A DNA stretch of 64,000 bases from Musa acuminata AAA Group (Eukaryota; Streptophyta; Magnoliopsida; Zingiberales; Musaceae): NCBI RefSeq assembly GCF_036884655.1, contig NC_088339.1, positions 24,137,501 to 24,201,500 of the forward strand, read 5' to 3'. Below the pieces are notes generated by a model. It saw only the letters and a list, made by a program, of their open reading frames with translations. It ran no database searches and was not told the DNA's origin. Shown in pieces: positions 43,523-57,114 of the stretch (its first letter is position 1; each line of letters begins with the position of its first letter). A program made the position numbers and the translations under genes.

Positions 43523-44292
43523 AGAAATAAGATCAATATATACACATATATAATGTAATATAATACAAGATGGAACTCTTTCATCTTCTGATTTAAAAGC
43601 CTAAGCTAATGAGATATAGTCGATTGATATACGTTTTTAATATAAAAATTATTAAAATAAAAATAAAATATCCACATAGGTCACCAACTCATACGCCACT
43701 TCAAGAATTTATTGAAATATATCCACAAAGACTAGTTCAAGACTATAAGGAAAAAGATCAATATGTAGTGATAGGAAATATATCCACAAGGTGAAAATAG
43801 TTCATGTTCATTTCTTTTTTTTGTGTGTGAAAGATATACAATTCTTAAAAGAGAACACCTAGGCTTATTATCGAGTCGGATCTGACCAGGTACGGAATCC
43901 CAACTTGAGAGCGGCCAAAATGATCTTCACCAGTTAACCCGTCGTCGACTAACACAACAGCTTGAAATCTTCCGCCATTTCGTGCAATGCAAATGTGAGA
44001 ACGTTAAATCACGTTTTGTCGTCGTCAAAATGTTAGCGAAGACGGGGAGCGAAGCTGTTCAAGTAAACAGCCGCGGTTTGAACGAGTCTAAAAGTCTCCG
44101 GAGAGAAGGGGATACTTTGAATCGACTTCAAACCCATGCATACCACACAGGACGACGATCGACGGTGATGGGGTGTATATATATATATATATATGTAAGC
44201 TCTCAGCCCTTTCCCGCACACCAACCTTTGCTTCATTCATTCATCCTCGAACTGATAACCCATCTTTCTTGGATCCTCTGCTTTGATCGACC

Positions 44293-44406
44293 ATGGCCAC
44301 CGCGTCCACGCACCTGTTGCTGTTCCTCCTGCTGGTTTCGAGCAGCTTGCAGCCTCTCACGGCGGCGAGAGCAATGGAGGGAGACGAGTGGTGGCGGGAG
44401 TATTGA
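44293..44406 (+). pseudogene. Gene B truncated peptide, unit 4
   Basis: Same 37-codon product and LTR-supplied stop. Confidence 0.85.
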
Positions 44407-44802
44407 GATCTGATTCATAGTTATCTATCTAGATTGTTATCATGATCTAGTGGTTACATGATGATTTCAATAACCACTTCAATCATGATCTAGTAGTTAT
44501 AAGGTGGTTTCAATAACTACCTCATGATCTAGTAGTTATAGGGTGGTTGTCACTAGGTCCTATAAATAGGACCGTAGTTCATGTAGCAAGGTATATAGAG
44601 ATAGCAGACAGATAGATAGAGAGTCTGTGTGCACTTGGTATCTTGTAAGTGTTCTTATCAATCCTCCTGCTTTTAATACTACAACAGTTTTCTTGAATCA
44701 AAAGGATTCTTTTTACTCGTATCGTAGTATTATGTTTTTCCTTGCTCCTCCATCCCCAACATTTGTGGTATCAGAGCCTAGTTTCAATCTGAACTGGGCA
44801 TT

Positions 44803-45690
44803 ATGGCTTTTAATGGTAATTCGATGTCTCAACCCCTTATCCCCATCTTCTCGGGCAAAAGTTATGAATTTTGGAGTATCAAGATGAAGACTCTATTCAA
44901 GTCTCAAAATCTTTGGAACTTAATAGAGAATGGATATGCAGATCCAGATGACGAAATCAGGCTGAGGGAGAATAGAAAGAATGACTAAAATGCATTGTTC
45001 TTCATTCAACAAGCTGTACATGAGACGATCTTCTCAAGAATTACAGCAGCGACAACCTCAAAGCAAGCTTGGTTGATACTTCAAAATGAATTTCAAGGCT
45101 CATCAAGGGTGATTACGGTAAAACTTCAAACCCTCCGTCGTGAGTTTAAAATTTTGTTCATGAAAAGCTATGAATCAGTGCAAGATTTTCTTTCTCGAGT
45201 GACTGAAATTGTTAGTCAAATGAAATCTTATGGTGAAGATCTTCCTGATCATATAATTGTTGCAAAAGTTTTGAGAAGTTTAACTCCGAAATTTGATCAT
45301 GTTGTTGCCGCAATTGAGGAATCAAAAGATTTATCTACTTATTCATTTGATGAACTAATGGGTTCTTTGCAAGCACATGAAGTAAGGTTGAATAGGTCAC
45401 TTGAAAAAAGTGAAGGAAAAACATTTCAGGTTAAGGGAGAGTCTTCTACTTCAAAAGAAGACAAAAAATCAATAGGAAGAGGATGTGGCAGAGGAGGATT
45501 TCGTGGTAGAGGAAATGAAAGAGGAAGAGGACACTTTGATGAACAAGGGCAATCAAATTATGATCAAAAAAATTACAAAAGTGGAATTCAATGTCACTAT
45601 TGTAAAAAGTTTGGTCAGCAGATTGCTGGAAAAGATAAAAGCAAGCAAGCTATGTGGAGAAAAATGAAGAAAATAATAAGTTGTTTATGA
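44803..45690 (+). pseudogene. Copia-P gag with TAA at codon 62, unit 4
   Basis: Stop at 44986-44988; Pro48 and Leu54 as in units 1 and 3. Confidence 0.85.
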
Positions 45691-46775
45691 CTCATTCACA
45701 AATTCATAACATCTCAAATGATATTTGGTTTTTGGATAGTGGATGTTTTAATCATATGTCAGGCATAAAATCAATATTTAGATATATTGATGAGACTCAC
45801 AAGTTGAATGTTAGACTTGGAGATAATAAGCAAATCCAAGTGGAAGGGAAAGGAACAATTGAGGTGAAGATAAATCAAGGGAAGGTAAAATACCTTGATA
45901 ATGTTTTCTTTATTCCTACTTTATCACATAACTTGTTGAGTGTTGGACAATTAGTAGATGATGGATATTCAGTAATATTTGATAATGGTTCATGTACTAT
46001 TAGAGATAAGAAATCTGGTTTGATTATAGTAAATGTTTGCATGACACAAAACAAGATGTTTCCACTTGATGTGTTAAATATTGAAAGGCATGTGCTTATC
46101 ACAACTCAAAAGAATGAGTCTAGTTTATGGCATTTAAGATATGGACACCTTAACATTAAAGGTTTAAGGTTGTTAAGTAAAAAAGGAATAGTTTTTGGAT
46201 TGCCTAAGATTAATACACTTGATGTATGTAAAGGATGTATTTATGGCAAACAAAGTAGAAAACCATTTCCTATTGGAAAAGCATGGAGAGCATCTAATTG
46301 TCTTGAATTAATTCATGCTGACTTATGTGGACCTATGAATATAAAATCATTTGGTGGAAGTCAATATTTTTTATTGTTTACGGATGATAATAGTCGCATG
46401 AGTTGGGTATAATTTTTGAAATTGAAATCTGAAACATTTGATAATTTTTGAAAGTTTAAGGCACTTGTAGAAAGATAAAGTGGTAGATATATAAAGACAC
46501 TTTAGACAGATAGAGGTGGTGAATTTTTATCTAATGAGTTTAGTTCTTTTTGTGAAGAAAATGGTATTCACAGAGAATTGACAGCACCATATACACCGGA
46601 GCAAAATGGTGTAGCTGAGCGTAAGAATCGGACTGTCGTTGAAATGGCAAGAAGTTTGCATAAAGGAAAACATCTTCGAAATCAGTTTTGGGCAGAAGCA
46701 GTTGCAACAGCAGTTTATTTGTTGAATATTTCACCAACAAAGACTGTTATGAATCGAACTCCTTTTGAGGCTTGG
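45654..46775 (+). pseudogene. Copia-P protease/integrase remnant, unit 4
   Basis: Same stops and end point as unit 2. Confidence 0.85.
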
Positions 46776-46919
46776 GCCTTGTTGCAGAGACCCCAGCAAC
46801 AGGCCGCCCTGCTCCCGCCACCACTCGTCTCCCTCCATTGCCCTCGCCGCCGTGAGAGGCTGCAAGCTGCTCGAAACCAGCAGGAGGAACAGCAAGAGCT
46901 GCGTGGACGCGGTGGCCAT
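46731..46919 (-). CDS. Chimeric secreted-peptide ORF, unit 4
   Basis: 62 codons, identical product. Confidence 0.45.
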   Translation of the reverse strand: MATASTQLLLFLLLVSSSLQPLTAARAMEGDEWWREQGGLLLGSLQQGPSLKRSSIHNSLCW

Positions 46920-47613
46920 GATCGTTCAAATGAACTAGTCGAGCGATCGAGCAGATGATCCGAGAACAATGGCTTGTCAATATGAAGACGACCGTGGCTA
47001 AGGTTGGTGTGAGGGAAAAGGTTGAGACGGTGCTCCATATATAGCTGCTCACCGTCAGCAACCTCGACGCTTGTGTGCTCGATTAGCATTGTCTCGAGGT
47101 CGATTCAGCGTGCTCCCCGGGCTTCGAAGACTTTAGACTGCTTCAAAACACGGCTGTTTACCAGTAAATCTTCGTTCATAAGGCTTTGACGGCAGAATGG
47201 TTTAACGTTATCACATTTGCGTTGCCGTCATGCATGGACTGAGGAACAGCAACAGCTGCGTGGACGCGGTGGCCATGGTCGATCAAAGCAGAGGATCCAA
47301 GAAAGATGGGTTATCAGTTCGAGGATGAATGAATGAAGCAAAGGTTGGTGTGCGGGAAAGGGCTGAGAGCTTACATATATATATACATCTCATCACCGTC
47401 GATCGCCGTCCAGTGTGTTCTGCATGTGTTTGAAGTCGATTCAAAGTATCCCCTTCTCTCCGGAGACTCTTATTCTCGTTCAAACCGTGACTGTTTACTT
47501 GATCATATTCGTTCATCGTCTTCACAACATTTTGACGGACGACAAAACGTGGTTTAACGTTCCCACATTTGCATTGCCGTCTTGGACGGATGCGTCGCAC
47601 GAAATGACGGAAG
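46776..47613 (-). pseudogene. A-prime (46776..47242) and B-prime (47243..47613), unit 4
   Basis: Inverted copies as in unit 2. Confidence 0.85.
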
Positions 47614-47831
47614 GAATCCATCCACATTTGATACTGTGAATAAATTGGATGGACAATTTCAATCCATTCCTTGTGCGTTACATTGAAAGGAGTATGTGGA
47701 TCGATGGCTCCACTTGACCGGGGGAGGAGGTGAGGATGGAGGAATATTTAGTTGTCCTCAGTGAGTACGATGGGTTCCACACATCAAGAATATGACGTAC
47801 GTTTGTCGTGTGGGGTGCATTAAATTAATGT

Positions 47832-48649
47832 TCCACAAGACTTCTCTGATTTTTAAATTATAAATTAGCAAATAGCTAAACAGTTTAAGAATAAACACAT
47901 AGAGAGATGTATAGAATGTATACTTGGAGAAATCATCCTTTTATAGCTTTTAAATTGGGGTATTTTTCTGGTATACATAGGAATACTCCTTTCAAATGTT
48001 GTGCCAACGGAGCATACTAATATTATACTGAATTACCACTTGCCAACTAAATGGGTATGATTTATGTCATCTCATCTTACCGAGAAGATTACCAAACGGT
48101 TTTTATAATAATTAATTATGTTCTATGCGTTTAAGTATTGATGGATTGCTTTAGATTTTGATTGTCAAATTATCTTATGTCAAATTTTAATTGACTATCA
48201 AATCTAATCGTACTAATAAACTTGCCCAAAGATATTGGAAGATATTGGTAGCATAATCATATCTATAAATTCAATATCAAAAAGTGGAATACTAATTCAG
48301 AACATCTATGGTGTTAAGTTAAAGGACCAAATACACCACTGGAATGACAGAATCATTATTTGATAATGAGGTATCCTTAACCATTCGGCATTTCATGAAC
48401 GAATTAATCAATGAACTCATTCTCCAATGAGCATCTATACAATATCCCTAATGTCCCCACATGAGCAGCTATGAAACCAGCCACCTCTATCATATGGACG
48501 AGTATATAGTACACTAGCTTATTCGGTTATCTCGATATCCATCTCGAGTAACATATGACTGGGATTCTTTAGGGTTTATGTTTAAAGGTGAATCGGTCTC
48601 AATATCGTTATCTTATCTCGATTTGATTCTCATTATACAAATTCATGAA

Positions 48650-48714
<65 letters not shown>

Positions 48715-49351
48715 AACAATATAAAGTGAGATAATATCATAATAATAATAATAAGAAAAAAGGTGTGTATCATATCACATGTGTCATCACTCACGTTATT
48801 GGCTTATAGGGCACCTATGACTAGTAATGTCACACTTAATTTAAAGTCAATCACCTACGTGCCTGAAACTTTTTTCAAAGACAATATGAGACAATGGCTT
48901 TATCAATGGATCTGCGATGTTATCTTTGGATGAAACTTTTTTTACTACTATATCTCCTCGAGCCATGAATATCTCTAATAAGTTAGAAACTCCTCAGAAT
49001 ATTTCTGATGAGACCCGAATTCCCTCATTTGTGTAATTATCATATAGTTGTTACAATATAAAGGAATCGAATCCTTGCTACTTGACATAACTCTCAGATC
49101 TGTGATGAATTTCTTCATCCAGACTCTCTCCTTTATTGCCTCTAACATAGCAATATACTCTGCCTCTATGGTCAAGTCGACAATAGTATCTTGTTTGGAA
49201 CTCTTCCAGCATATTGCTACATATATCCTGAATTAGACTTGTTGTTATTGACATCGAATTAGAAACTCGAGTCCATGTAACGCTCAACCCTCAGGCTACT
49301 ACCTTTATATACTAGTAAAAGATTCTTTGTCATTCTCAAGTACTTGAGAAT
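47832..49351 (-). mobile_element. Copia-R remnant, unit 4
   Basis: Private base near 49082 (ACTTGACAT) changes the last residue of one relic frame from Glu to Lys. Confidence 0.65.
48656..48712. repeat. (TA)n microsatellite, unit 4
   Basis: About 57 bases. Confidence 0.95.
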
Positions 49352-49499
49352 ATACTAGTAAAAGATATTTTGTCTGATTATATGGTTTTATTTAATTAGA
49401 TAAAATATTTTATAAATTTGATTAAATTTTGATATAATTATCCAATAGAGATGATTTTCACTCATAATATAATTTCTTAGGAGATGATATTCACTCATA

Positions 49500-49738
49500 A
49501 CCATGCAAGACTTGGATGGATACTGATGGTGGCTATCTCTCAAGAACAAGCTCTATGGATACCTTAATTTGGATGCAACTGTAGCAACTCATCGATTGAA
49601 GTTTGTACCAACGTATTGATTTATATAACTTATTGAATATGTTAGCTTCTAATAGAACTCTCCTCGTGCCATTTGAGCATCTAAATTCACGATAAAACGA
49701 TGGCTCGATGGTATATACTAACTTAGCTAATAAAGACT
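49500..49738 (+). repeat. Copied gene-A 3' flank, unit 4
   Basis: Forward orientation, as in unit 1. Confidence 0.8.
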
Positions 49739-49828
49739 TCTAAAAAATATTTTCATGTAAGATGAAACGAAGAATACTGTGACAGCCATCTCTCCCAGTG
49801 AAGCAACTTTAAGTTCTAGTGTTAGAAA

Positions 49829-50432
49829 TGATGGGGATATAAACAGGAATAACCTTTGTATAGGAACAAATACTAGAAGACCAAAATACGCAGCAGAATA
49901 AAATGGAAACACAATCAAACAGAACACCATGATATATATGGAAAACTCCTTCAATGTGAAGGGTAAAAACCACGGGGCAAACTAGAGATAATCTACTATG
50001 AGAATAATGAATGTACAAATCTCAATCTCTTGCCCAAAACCCTAGCAACAACCACAAGAGAATAACTAGGATACAAGGATCACGTCACTGCCCACGATAT
50101 CTAAAACCTCCCCAAGTAATCACAGCAAGAGTCTACTGTAGATTTGATCTAACCTGAGATGAGAACACTGCTAGATGATTGTGAACAGTTTCTCTGCGTT
50201 GTCCTTGTCTTCTTCCCTTTCTTTCTCTTCCTTTTCTGCCTTGTTCTCCTTCTTCTCTTTGGAATCTCGTGGCTCCAAAGATCTGCCTCGTTGCTGCCTT
50301 TTTATAGCTTTAATCTACCTCTAAAATGCAGCCACCACACCCCCTAATCTTAATTAGGGTTAGGTTAAGAGGGGGTGTGGACTGTGGGCTGATAAAGCCC
50401 ACATGGGCTGAATATGGGCCATCAGCCCAACA
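49829..50432 (-). repeat. 3' LTR of Copia-M, unit 4
   Basis: Reads ACCAAAATACG as in units 2 and 3. Confidence 0.92.
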
Positions 50433-50474
50433 ACCTCCCCCTTCAGCCCATAAGAGAGGTTGTCCCATGACTCC

Positions 50475-50804
50475 TCAATGTGAAGCAATGCCGACCAACT
50501 GTCGGCATATCTCCTGTCTTTCTTTTGGTAAGGTCTTCGTCAACATGTCTGCTCCGTTGTCATCTGTATGAATTTTCTGAAGCTGCAACTGCTTTTCTTC
50601 CTGCTCACTCTCAACTGCTTCCTGGTAACTCTCTGGTTCACCTGCATTAGTAAGCATCACATACTCATCTGTAGAGTATCTTCTGGAAGGTTGACGTTGT
50701 CTAGAAGATCTTCTCAACTGAGGTTCTGCGGGAACTTGCTCTCCTACTTCTTCTTGCTCAACATGTCCTACAGGTAAATCAACATCAGGCTCTACACTAT
50801 TTTC
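50475..50804 (-). pseudogene. Copia-M RNase H tail, unit 4
   Basis: GIASH end, as in unit 3. Confidence 0.82.
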
Positions 50805-53075
50805 CTACACATCTCCCCCATCACCCTGATATACTGGAGGAATAACTGGGTCACAATCTGCTAATCCTTCTGCAGAAGTCTTGGCTGGTGCCTTCTTCTT
50901 CAAATCCTCAAAGGTTTGATCCTCAAAGAAGACCACATCTCTGCTCCTGAACACCTTCTGCTTTTCTGGATCCCAAAGCCTGTAACCAAATTGATCATGT
51001 GAGTAACCAAGAAAAATACATTCTTTAGACTTACCATCCAACTTGGACCTCTCATTATCTGGAACATGTGCAAATGCACGACAACCAAATACTCTCAAAT
51101 GCCTGTAGGAAACATCTTTCTCTGACCATACTTGCTCTGCAACATCACCATCTAGGGCTGTACATGGTGATAAGTTGATCACATCAACTGCAGTCCTCAA
51201 AGCCTCATCCCAAAACCTTTTGGGTAGCTTGGCCTGTGAAAGCATACATCTGATCTTTTCCATGATGGTGCGGTTCATCCTCTCTGCAATTGCATTATGC
51301 TGAGGTGTACCAGGAACTGTCATCTCATGTTGGATCCCATGTGACCTGCAATAGTCATTAAACAATCCCGTATATTCACCACCATTATCTGATCTTATGC
51401 ATTTCAATTTCCTTTCTGTCTCCCTTTCAACCCTGGCATGAAACTCTTTGAAGACATTAATAACCTGATCTTTGGTCTTCAAAGCATAAGCCCAAACTTT
51501 CCTGGAAAAATCATCTATAAAAGTGACAAAATAAAGTGCACCACTTATACCAAGAACATCAACAGATCCACCAGGAGTTTTTGTCCTCAAAGGACCACAT
51601 ACATATGTATAAACACGGTCTAAGGCATGCATTTTTCTAGACAAAGCAGCACTAGCAAATGAAACTCTATGTTGTTTACTAGCCAAACAATCAATACAAG
51701 GGTTCAGATGTATACCTCTGAGATCTGGTAATACCTCTCTCTTGGAAAGAGCTTGCAGCCCCTTCTCGCTCATGTGTCCCAATCGCCTATGCCACAACTC
51801 CATACTGAAGTCTTTCTCTGTAGCATTTAACTGCTCACCATAAGCTTTAGCCTGCAACCTGTACAAAGTATGACATTTCTTTCCACTAGCTATAACAAGA
51901 GAACCCTTAATGAGCTTCCATTGCCCTCTGTGAAATCTGCTTTCATAGTCTTCATCATCTAGTCTTCCAACTGAAATTAAATTCAACCTCAAGTCAATCA
52001 CATGCCTCACATCCTTAAGTACCAACTTGCAGTCAAGGTTGGTCTTTAAATGGATATCACCCATGCCAATGATGTCTGCTGTGCCATAGTTGCCCATCTT
52101 GACAACACCAAAGTTTCCAGACCTGTATGTAGCAAAAAACTCTCTCCGAGGTGTAGCATGATAAGAAGCACCTGTGTCAATCACCCACTCAAGATCCTGA
52201 CACACACAAGAAAAAATATCATCGGAAGGAGACAAAATCAAATAATCACCACCCTGCACTGTAGCTGTAGTATTATCCTTTGACTCTGTAGACTCCACTT
52301 CTTTTTCCTTTTTCTTGTTCTTCTTAGGTTGCTTACATTGGTTCTTGTAATGTCCTTTCTCACCACAGTTATAGCAAACAATATCTTTTCTTGATCTTGA
52401 CTTGCTCCTACCCATACGTGAACTGCTTCTGGACTTTGACCTTCCTCTGTTCTCTGAGATAAGTGCGTGTGAATCATTCTGAGATGTTGTCGAACTCTTT
52501 CTTCTCAACTCCTCATTCAACAAACTGCTTGTTACTTGACTTATAGTGACAATACCATCTGGCGCAGAATTACTAAGGGAAACCACCAGTGTCTCCCAAC
52601 TTTCTGGTAATGAACTGAGAAGTAACAATGCCTGCAACTCATCATCAAGAGATATTTTCATAGAGGATAACTCGTTAGTAATACTCTGCATTTCATTCAA
52701 ATGCTCAGTAACAAAAGCACCCTCTCTATATTTTAGGTTCACAAGTTTTCTGATCAAAAAAGCTTTGTTGCCAGCTGTTTTTCTTTCATAGAGACTTTCC
52801 AATTTTTTCCAAAGAGAATATGCAGAAATTTCAGTAGAAACATGGTGAAAGACACTATCATCAAGCCATTGTCTAATAAACCCAATTGTTTTTCGATCTA
52901 ACCTCTTCCACTCATCATCTGTCATAGTTGTAGGTTTTGCACTATCCCCTTGCAAAGGTCCATACAAATCTTTGCAATACAAGAGATCTTCCATTCTTGG
53001 TTTCCATATCATCCAATTATTTCCATTCAAACTAATCATGCGAGAAATATTACTGGCCTCCATGTTCAAATACAA
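50805..53075 (-). CDS. Copia-M gag-protease-integrase ORF, unit 4
   Basis: 756 codons; Phe121 as in unit 3 and a private Val735 to Ala change. Confidence 0.87.
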   Translation of the reverse strand: MYLNMEASNISRMISLNGNNWMIWKPRMEDLLYCKDLYGPLQGDSAKPTTMTDDEWKRLDRKTIGFIRQWLDDSVFHHVSTEISAYSLWKKLESLYERKTAGNKAFLIRKLVNLKYREGAFVTEHLNEMQSITNELSSMKISLDDELQALLLLSSLPESWETLVVSLSNSAPDGIVTISQVTSSLLNEELRRKSSTTSQNDSHALISENRGRSKSRSSSRMGRSKSRSRKDIVCYNCGEKGHYKNQCKQPKKNKKKEKEVESTESKDNTTATVQGGDYLILSPSDDIFSCVCQDLEWVIDTGASYHATPRREFFATYRSGNFGVVKMGNYGTADIIGMGDIHLKTNLDCKLVLKDVRHVIDLRLNLISVGRLDDEDYESRFHRGQWKLIKGSLVIASGKKCHTLYRLQAKAYGEQLNATEKDFSMELWHRRLGHMSEKGLQALSKREVLPDLRGIHLNPCIDCLASKQHRVSFASAALSRKMHALDRVYTYVCGPLRTKTPGGSVDVLGISGALYFVTFIDDFSRKVWAYALKTKDQVINVFKEFHARVERETERKLKCIRSDNGGEYTGLFNDYCRSHGIQHEMTVPGTPQHNAIAERMNRTIMEKIRCMLSQAKLPKRFWDEALRTAVDVINLSPCTALDGDVAEQVWSEKDVSYRHLRVFGCRAFAHVPDNERSKLDGKSKECIFLGYSHDQFGYRLWDPEKQKVFRSRDVVFFEDQTFEDLKKKAPAKTSAEGLADCDPVIPPVYQGDGGDV

Positions 53076-53110
53076 AAATTAAATCACCAAAACCCCGCTC
53101 TGATACCAGT

Positions 53111-53715
53111 TGATGGGGATATAAACAGGAATAACCTTTGTATAGGAACAAATACTAGAAGACCAAAATACGCAGCGGAATAAAATGGAAACACAATCAA
53201 ACAGAACACCAAGATATACGTGGAAAACTCCTTCAATGTGAAGGGTAAAAACCACGGGGCAAACTAGAGATAATCTACTATGAGAATAATGAATGTACAA
53301 ATCTCAATCTCTTACCCAAAACCCTAGCAACAACCACAAGAGAATAACTGGGATATAAGGATCACGTCACTGCCCACAATATCTAAAACCTCCCCAAGTA
53401 ATCACAGTAAGAGTCTACTGTAGATTTGATCTAACCTGAGATGAGAACACTGCTAGATGATTGTGAACAGTTTCTCTGCGTTGTCCTTGTCTTCTTCCCT
53501 TTCTTTCTCTTCCTTTTCTGCCTTGTTCTCCTTCTTCTCTTTGGAATCTCGTGGCTACAAAGATCTGCCTCGTTGCTGCCTTTTTATAGCTTTAATCTGC
53601 CTCTAAAACGTAGCCACCACACCCCTCTAATCTTAATTAGGATTAGGTTAAGAGGGGGTGTGGGCTGTGGGCTGATAAAGCCCACATGGGCTGAATATGG
53701 GCCATCAGCCCAACA
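53111..53715 (-). repeat. 5' LTR of Copia-M, unit 4
   Basis: Units 2-5 type. Confidence 0.92.
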
Positions 53716-54487
53716 AGAAATAAGATCAATATATACACATATATAATGTAATATAATACAAGATGGAACTCTTTCATCTTCTGATTTAAAAGCCTAAGCT
53801 AATGAGATATAGTCGATTGATATACGTTTTTAATATAAAAATTATTAAAATAAAAATAAAATATCCACATAGGTCACCAACTCATACGCCACTTCAAGAA
53901 TTTATTGAAATATATCCACAAAGACTAGTTCAAGACTATAAGGAAAAAGATCAATATGTAGTGATAGGAAATATATCCACAAGGTGAAAATAGTTCATGT
54001 TCATTTCTTTTTTTTGTGTGTGAAAGATATACAATTCTTAAAAGAGAACACCTAGGCTTATTATCGAGTCGGATCTGACCAGGTACGGAATCCCAACTTG
54101 AGAGCGGCCAAAATGATCTTCACCAGTTAACCCGTCGTCGACTAACACAACAGCTTGAAATCTTCCGCCATTTCGTGCAATGCAAATGTGAGAACGTTAA
54201 ATCACGTTTTGTCGTCGTCAAAATGTTAGCGAAGACGGGGAGCGAAGCTGTTCAAGTAAACAGCCGCGGTTTGAACGAGTCTAAAAGTCTCCGGAGAGAA
54301 GGGGATACTTTGAATCGACTTCAAACCCATGCATACCACACAGGACGACGATCGACGGTGATGGGGTGTATATATATATATATATATATGTAAGCTCTCA
54401 GCCCTTTCCCGCACACCAACCTTTGCTTCATTCATTCATCCTCGAACTGATAACCCATCTTTCTTGGATCCTCTGCTTTGATCGACC

Positions 54488-54601
54488 ATGGCCACCGCGT
54501 CCACGCACCTGTTGCTGTTCCTCCTGCTGGTTTCGAGCAGCTTGCAGCCTCTCACGGCGGCGAGAGCAATGGAGGGAGACGAGTGGTGGCGGGAGTATTG
54601 A
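54488..54601 (+). pseudogene. Gene B truncated peptide, unit 5
   Basis: Same 37-codon product and LTR-supplied stop. Confidence 0.85.
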
Positions 54602-54997
54602 GATCTGATTCATAGTTATCTATCTAGATTGTTATCATGATCTAGTGGTTACATGATGATTTCAATAACCACTTCAATCATGATCTAGTAGTTATAAGGT
54701 GGTTTCAATAACTACCTCATGATCTAGTAGTTATAGGGTGGTTGTCACTAGGTCCTATAAATAGGACCGTAGTTCATGTAGCAAGGTATATAGAGATAGC
54801 AGACAGATAGATAGAGAGTCTGTGTGCACTTGGTATCTTGTAAGTGTTCTTATCAATCCTCCTGCTTTTAATACTACAACAGTTTTCTTGAATCAAAAGG
54901 ATTCTTTTTACTCGTATCGTAGTATTATGTTTTTCCTTGCTCCTCCATCCCCAACATTTGTGGTATCAGAGCCTAGTTTCAATCTGAACTGGGCATT

Positions 54998-55885
54998 ATG
55001 GCTTTTAATGGTAATTCGATGTCTCAACCCCTTATCCCCATCTTCTCGGGCAAAAGTTATGAATTTTGGAGTATCAAGATGAAGACTCTATTCAAGTCTC
55101 AAAATCTTTGGAACTTAATAGAGAATGGATATGCAGATCTAGATGACGAAATCAGGCCGAGGGAGAATAGAAAGAATGACTAAAATGCATTGTTCTTCAT
55201 TCAACAAGCTGTACATGAGACGATCTTCTCAAGAATTACAGCAGCGACAACCTCAAAGCAAGCTTGGTTGATACTTCAAAATGAATTTCAAGGCTCATCA
55301 AGGGTGATTACGGTAAAACTTCAAACCCTCCGTCGTGAGTTTAAAATTTTGTTCATGAAAAGCTATGAATCAGTGCAAGATTTTCTTTCTCGAGTGACTG
55401 AAATTGTTAGTCAAATGAAATCTTATGGTGAAGATCTTCCTGATCATATAATTGTTGCAAAAGTTTTGAGAAGTTTAACTCCGAAATTTGATCATGTTGT
55501 TGCCGCAATTGAGGAATCAAAAGATTTATCTACTTATTCATTTGATGAACTAATGGGTTCTTTGCAAGCACATGAAGTAAGGTTGAATAGGTCACTTGAA
55601 AAAAGTGAAGGAAAAACATTTCAGGTTAAGGGAGAGTCTTCTACTTCAAAAGAAGACAAAAAATCAATAGGAAGAGGATGTGGCAGAGGAGGATTTCGTG
55701 GTAGAGGAAATGAAAGAGGAAGAGGACACTTTGATGAACAAGGGCAATCAAATTATGATCAAAAAAATTACAAAAGTGGAATTCAATGTCACTATTGTAA
55801 AAAGTTTGGTCAGCAGATTGCTGGAAAAGATAAAAGCAAGCAAGCTATGTGGAGAAAAATGAAGAAAATAATAAGTTGTTTATGA
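54998..55885 (+). pseudogene. Copia-P gag with TAA at codon 62, unit 5
   Basis: Stop at 55181-55183; Leu48 and Pro54, shared with unit 2. Confidence 0.85.
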
Positions 55886-56970
55886 CTCATTCACAAATTC
55901 ATAACATCTCAAATGATATTTGGTTTTTGGATAGTGGATGTTTTAATCATATGTCAGGCATAAAATCAATATTTAGATATATTGATGAGACTCACAAGTT
56001 GAATGTTAGACTTGGAGATAATAAGCAAATCCAAGTGGAAGGGAAAGGAACAATTGAGGTGAAGATAAATCAAGGGAAGGTAAAATACCTTGATAATGTT
56101 TTCTTTATTCCTACTTTATCACATAACTTGTTGAGTGTTGGACAATTAGTAGATGATGGATATTCAGTAATATTTGATAATGGTTCATGTACTATTAGAG
56201 ATAAGAAATCTGGTTTGATTATAGTAAATGTTTGCATGACACAAAACAAGATGTTTCCACTTGATGTGTTAAATATTGAAAGGCATGTGCTTATCACAAC
56301 TCAAAAGAATGAGTCTAGTTTATGGCATTTAAGATATGGACACCTTAACATTAAAGGTTTAAGGTTGTTAAGTAAAAAAGGAATAGTTTTTGGATTGCCT
56401 AAGATTAATACACTTGATGTATGTAAAGGATGTATTTATGGCAAACAAAGTAGAAAACCATTTCCTATTGGAAAAGCATGGAGAGCATCTAATTGTCTTG
56501 AATTAATTCATGCTGACTTATGTGGACCTATGAATATAAAATCATTTGGTGGAAGTCAATATTTTTTATTGTTTACGGATGATAATAGTCGCATGAGTTG
56601 GGTATAATTTTTGAAATTGAAATCTGAAACATTTGATAATTTTTGAAAGTTTAAGGCACTTGTAGAAAGATAAAGTGGTAGATATATAAAGACACTTTAG
56701 ACAGATAGAGGTGGTGAATTTTTATCTAATGAGTTTAGTTCTTTTTGTGAAGAAAATGGTATTCACAGAGAATTGACAGCACCATATACACCGGAGCAAA
56801 ATGGTGTAGCTGAGCGTAAGAATCGGACTGTCGTTGAAATGGCAAGAAGTTTGCATAAAGGAAAACATCTTCGAAATCAGTTTTGGGCAGAAGCAGTTGC
56901 AACAGCAGTTTATTTGTTGAATATTTCACCAACAAAGACTGTTATGAATCGAACTCCTTTTGAGGCTTGG
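55849..56970 (+). pseudogene. Copia-P protease/integrase remnant, unit 5
   Basis: Same stops and end point as unit 2. Confidence 0.85.
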
Positions 56971-57114
56971 GCCTTGTTGCAGAGACCCCAGCAACAGGCC
57001 GCCCTGCTCCCGCCACCACTCGTCTCCCTCCATTGCCCTCGCCGCCGTGAGAGGCTGCAAGCTGCTCGAAACCAGCAGGAGGAACAGCAAGAGCTGCGTG
57101 GACGCGGTGGCCAT
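56926..57114 (-). CDS. Chimeric secreted-peptide ORF, unit 5
   Basis: 62 codons, identical product. Confidence 0.45.
   Translation of the reverse strand: MATASTQLLLFLLLVSSSLQPLTAARAMEGDEWWREQGGLLLGSLQQGPSLKRSSIHNSLCW

Larger units (their letters stand above)
33583..43789. repeat. Array unit 3 (10,207 bp)
   Basis: Gag codons 48 and 54 match units 1 and 4. In the Copia-M tail and ORF it shares AGCAATGCC, CATCAGGCTC and Phe121 with unit 4. Confidence 0.95.
44401..46775 (+). mobile_element. Copia-P, unit 4
   Basis: LTR 44401..44761, primer site 44766..44777. Confidence 0.9.
49829..53715 (-). mobile_element. Copia-M, unit 4
   Basis: 3' LTR 49829..50432, 5' LTR 53111..53715, primer site 53097..53108, AGAAA flanks. 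Confidence 0.93.
43790..53982. repeat. Array unit 4 (10,193 bp)
   Basis: Close to unit 3 in the Copia-M half; its LTR of Copia-P (CCTCCTGC) matches units 2 and 5. The B-promoter TA run is two bases shorter, opening a spurious 143-codon frame at 43982-44413. Confidence 0.95.
54596..56970 (+). mobile_element. Copia-P, unit 5
   Basis: LTR 54596..54956, primer site 54961..54972. Confidence 0.9.

Noticed and set aside
43982..44413. 143-codon plus frame in unit 4 joining B promoter, 5' UTR and coding sequence
   Set aside because: It exists only because the TA run is two bases shorter; it reads the peptide gene in the wrong frame.
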